Shown here piece after piece: positions 6,781 through 6,990 of a DNA stretch of 6,990 nt (position 1 is its first letter; the number at the start of each line of letters is the position of its first letter). Both the position numbers and the translations under genes were made by a program. Source of the DNA: Deltaproteobacteria bacterium (GTDB lineage: Bacteria > Desulfobacterota > DSM-4660 > Desulfatiglandales > HGW-15); assembly GCA_016926135.1 (NCBI GenBank), contig JAFGPH010000426.1, forward strand, positions 1-6,990, written 5' to 3'. The notes under the pieces are model-generated. The model saw only the letters and a program-made list of their open reading frames with translations, was not told the DNA's origin and ran no database searches.

Positions 6781-6990
6781 TACCAGGCTTCCTGCTCGAG
6801 GCGTTTGTAGATGTACATGAGCTGCTTCTGGGTGAGTTCCCCCACGTTCTCATTGATCCACCGCAGGTCCCCGGATGCGATGGCCGCTTTTGCCTCATTG
6901 GAGAGGTGATAGTCTTTCAGCGCGTCCGAGCCGCCCATCATCAACTCCCTCCAGAAACGGTGGTCCCGGGTGGTTCTGTCCAGAACGGCA
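6780..6990 (-). CDS. Small hypothetical protein, C-terminal part (cut by window edge)
   Basis: An open frame enters from the window edge and ends at a TAG at 6782-6780, giving 69 visible residues that finish in LEQEAW. I do not recognise the family firmly. The visible part is helical and acidic-basic mixed, with no Cys and no membrane segment. The pattern F(W)..L...G..AL..Y.LS.EA..AI.SGD...I resembles the short helical domain of LigA-type dioxygenase alpha subunits and some small leader-like proteins; this is a weak likeness from memory. An internal ATG pair near 6939-6934, preceded by GGAGG, could be a start giving about 53 aa, but the helix pattern begins upstream of it, so I favour a start outside the window. 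The stop overlaps the Shine-Dalgarno of hdrA, and the gap to hdrA is 10 bases, so the two are surely co-transcribed and probably translationally coupled. A link to the Hdr-Fdh complex is inferred from position only. Confidence 0.6.
   Translation of the reverse strand, partial: AVLDRTTRDHRFWRELMMGGSDALKDYHLSNEAKAAIASGDLRWINENVGELTQKQLMYIYKRLEQEAW

Overview
The window is one co-directional minus-strand operon, read from the high-coordinate end to the low one. It encodes a cytoplasmic formate dehydrogenase linked to a heterodisulfide-reductase-type flavin electron-transfer module. The order is: C-terminal end of a small unrecognised protein (cut by the window edge), hdrA (tandem, about 1013 aa), mvhD, an iron-sulfur subunit placed like FdhB, and fdhA. 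No gene is supported on the plus strand; the long plus-strand frames are antisense shadows. No stretch above 300 bases lacks a gene.

The main point is that three of the four complete genes are interrupted by one in-frame UGA, and in each the UGA falls where the family has a conserved Cys or Sec. These are fdhA (CARL-U-HSS), mvhD (VGG-U-HVGDC) and hdrA (NDCSM-U-ILSPK). Each UGA is followed at 18 to 22 nt by a hairpin fitting the bacterial SECIS pattern; the fdhA one has the same GGUCU loop and spacing I recall for E. coli fdhF. I therefore annotate three full-length selenoproteins rather than six fragments or pseudogenes.

Proposed function (inference): FdhA oxidises formate or reduces CO2 at a Mo/W-Sec centre. 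Electrons pass through the FdhB-like iron-sulfur protein and the [2Fe-2S] protein MvhD to the FAD of HdrA, which could bifurcate or confurcate them between a low-potential ferredoxin and a higher-potential disulfide-type acceptor. HdrB and HdrC are not in the window, so the high-potential partner is unknown.

The organism looks like a high-GC, selenocysteine-using anaerobic bacterium, most likely a Desulfobacterota (deltaproteobacterial) sulfate reducer or syntroph. This rests on the gene content, the bacterial-type SECIS placement inside the coding sequence, and Shine-Dalgarno sites. Two palindromic repeat elements are present: a REP-like pair after fdhA, and a roughly 109-bp element with terminal inverted repeats that supplies the C-terminal tail of MvhD. 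The operon promoter lies outside the window.
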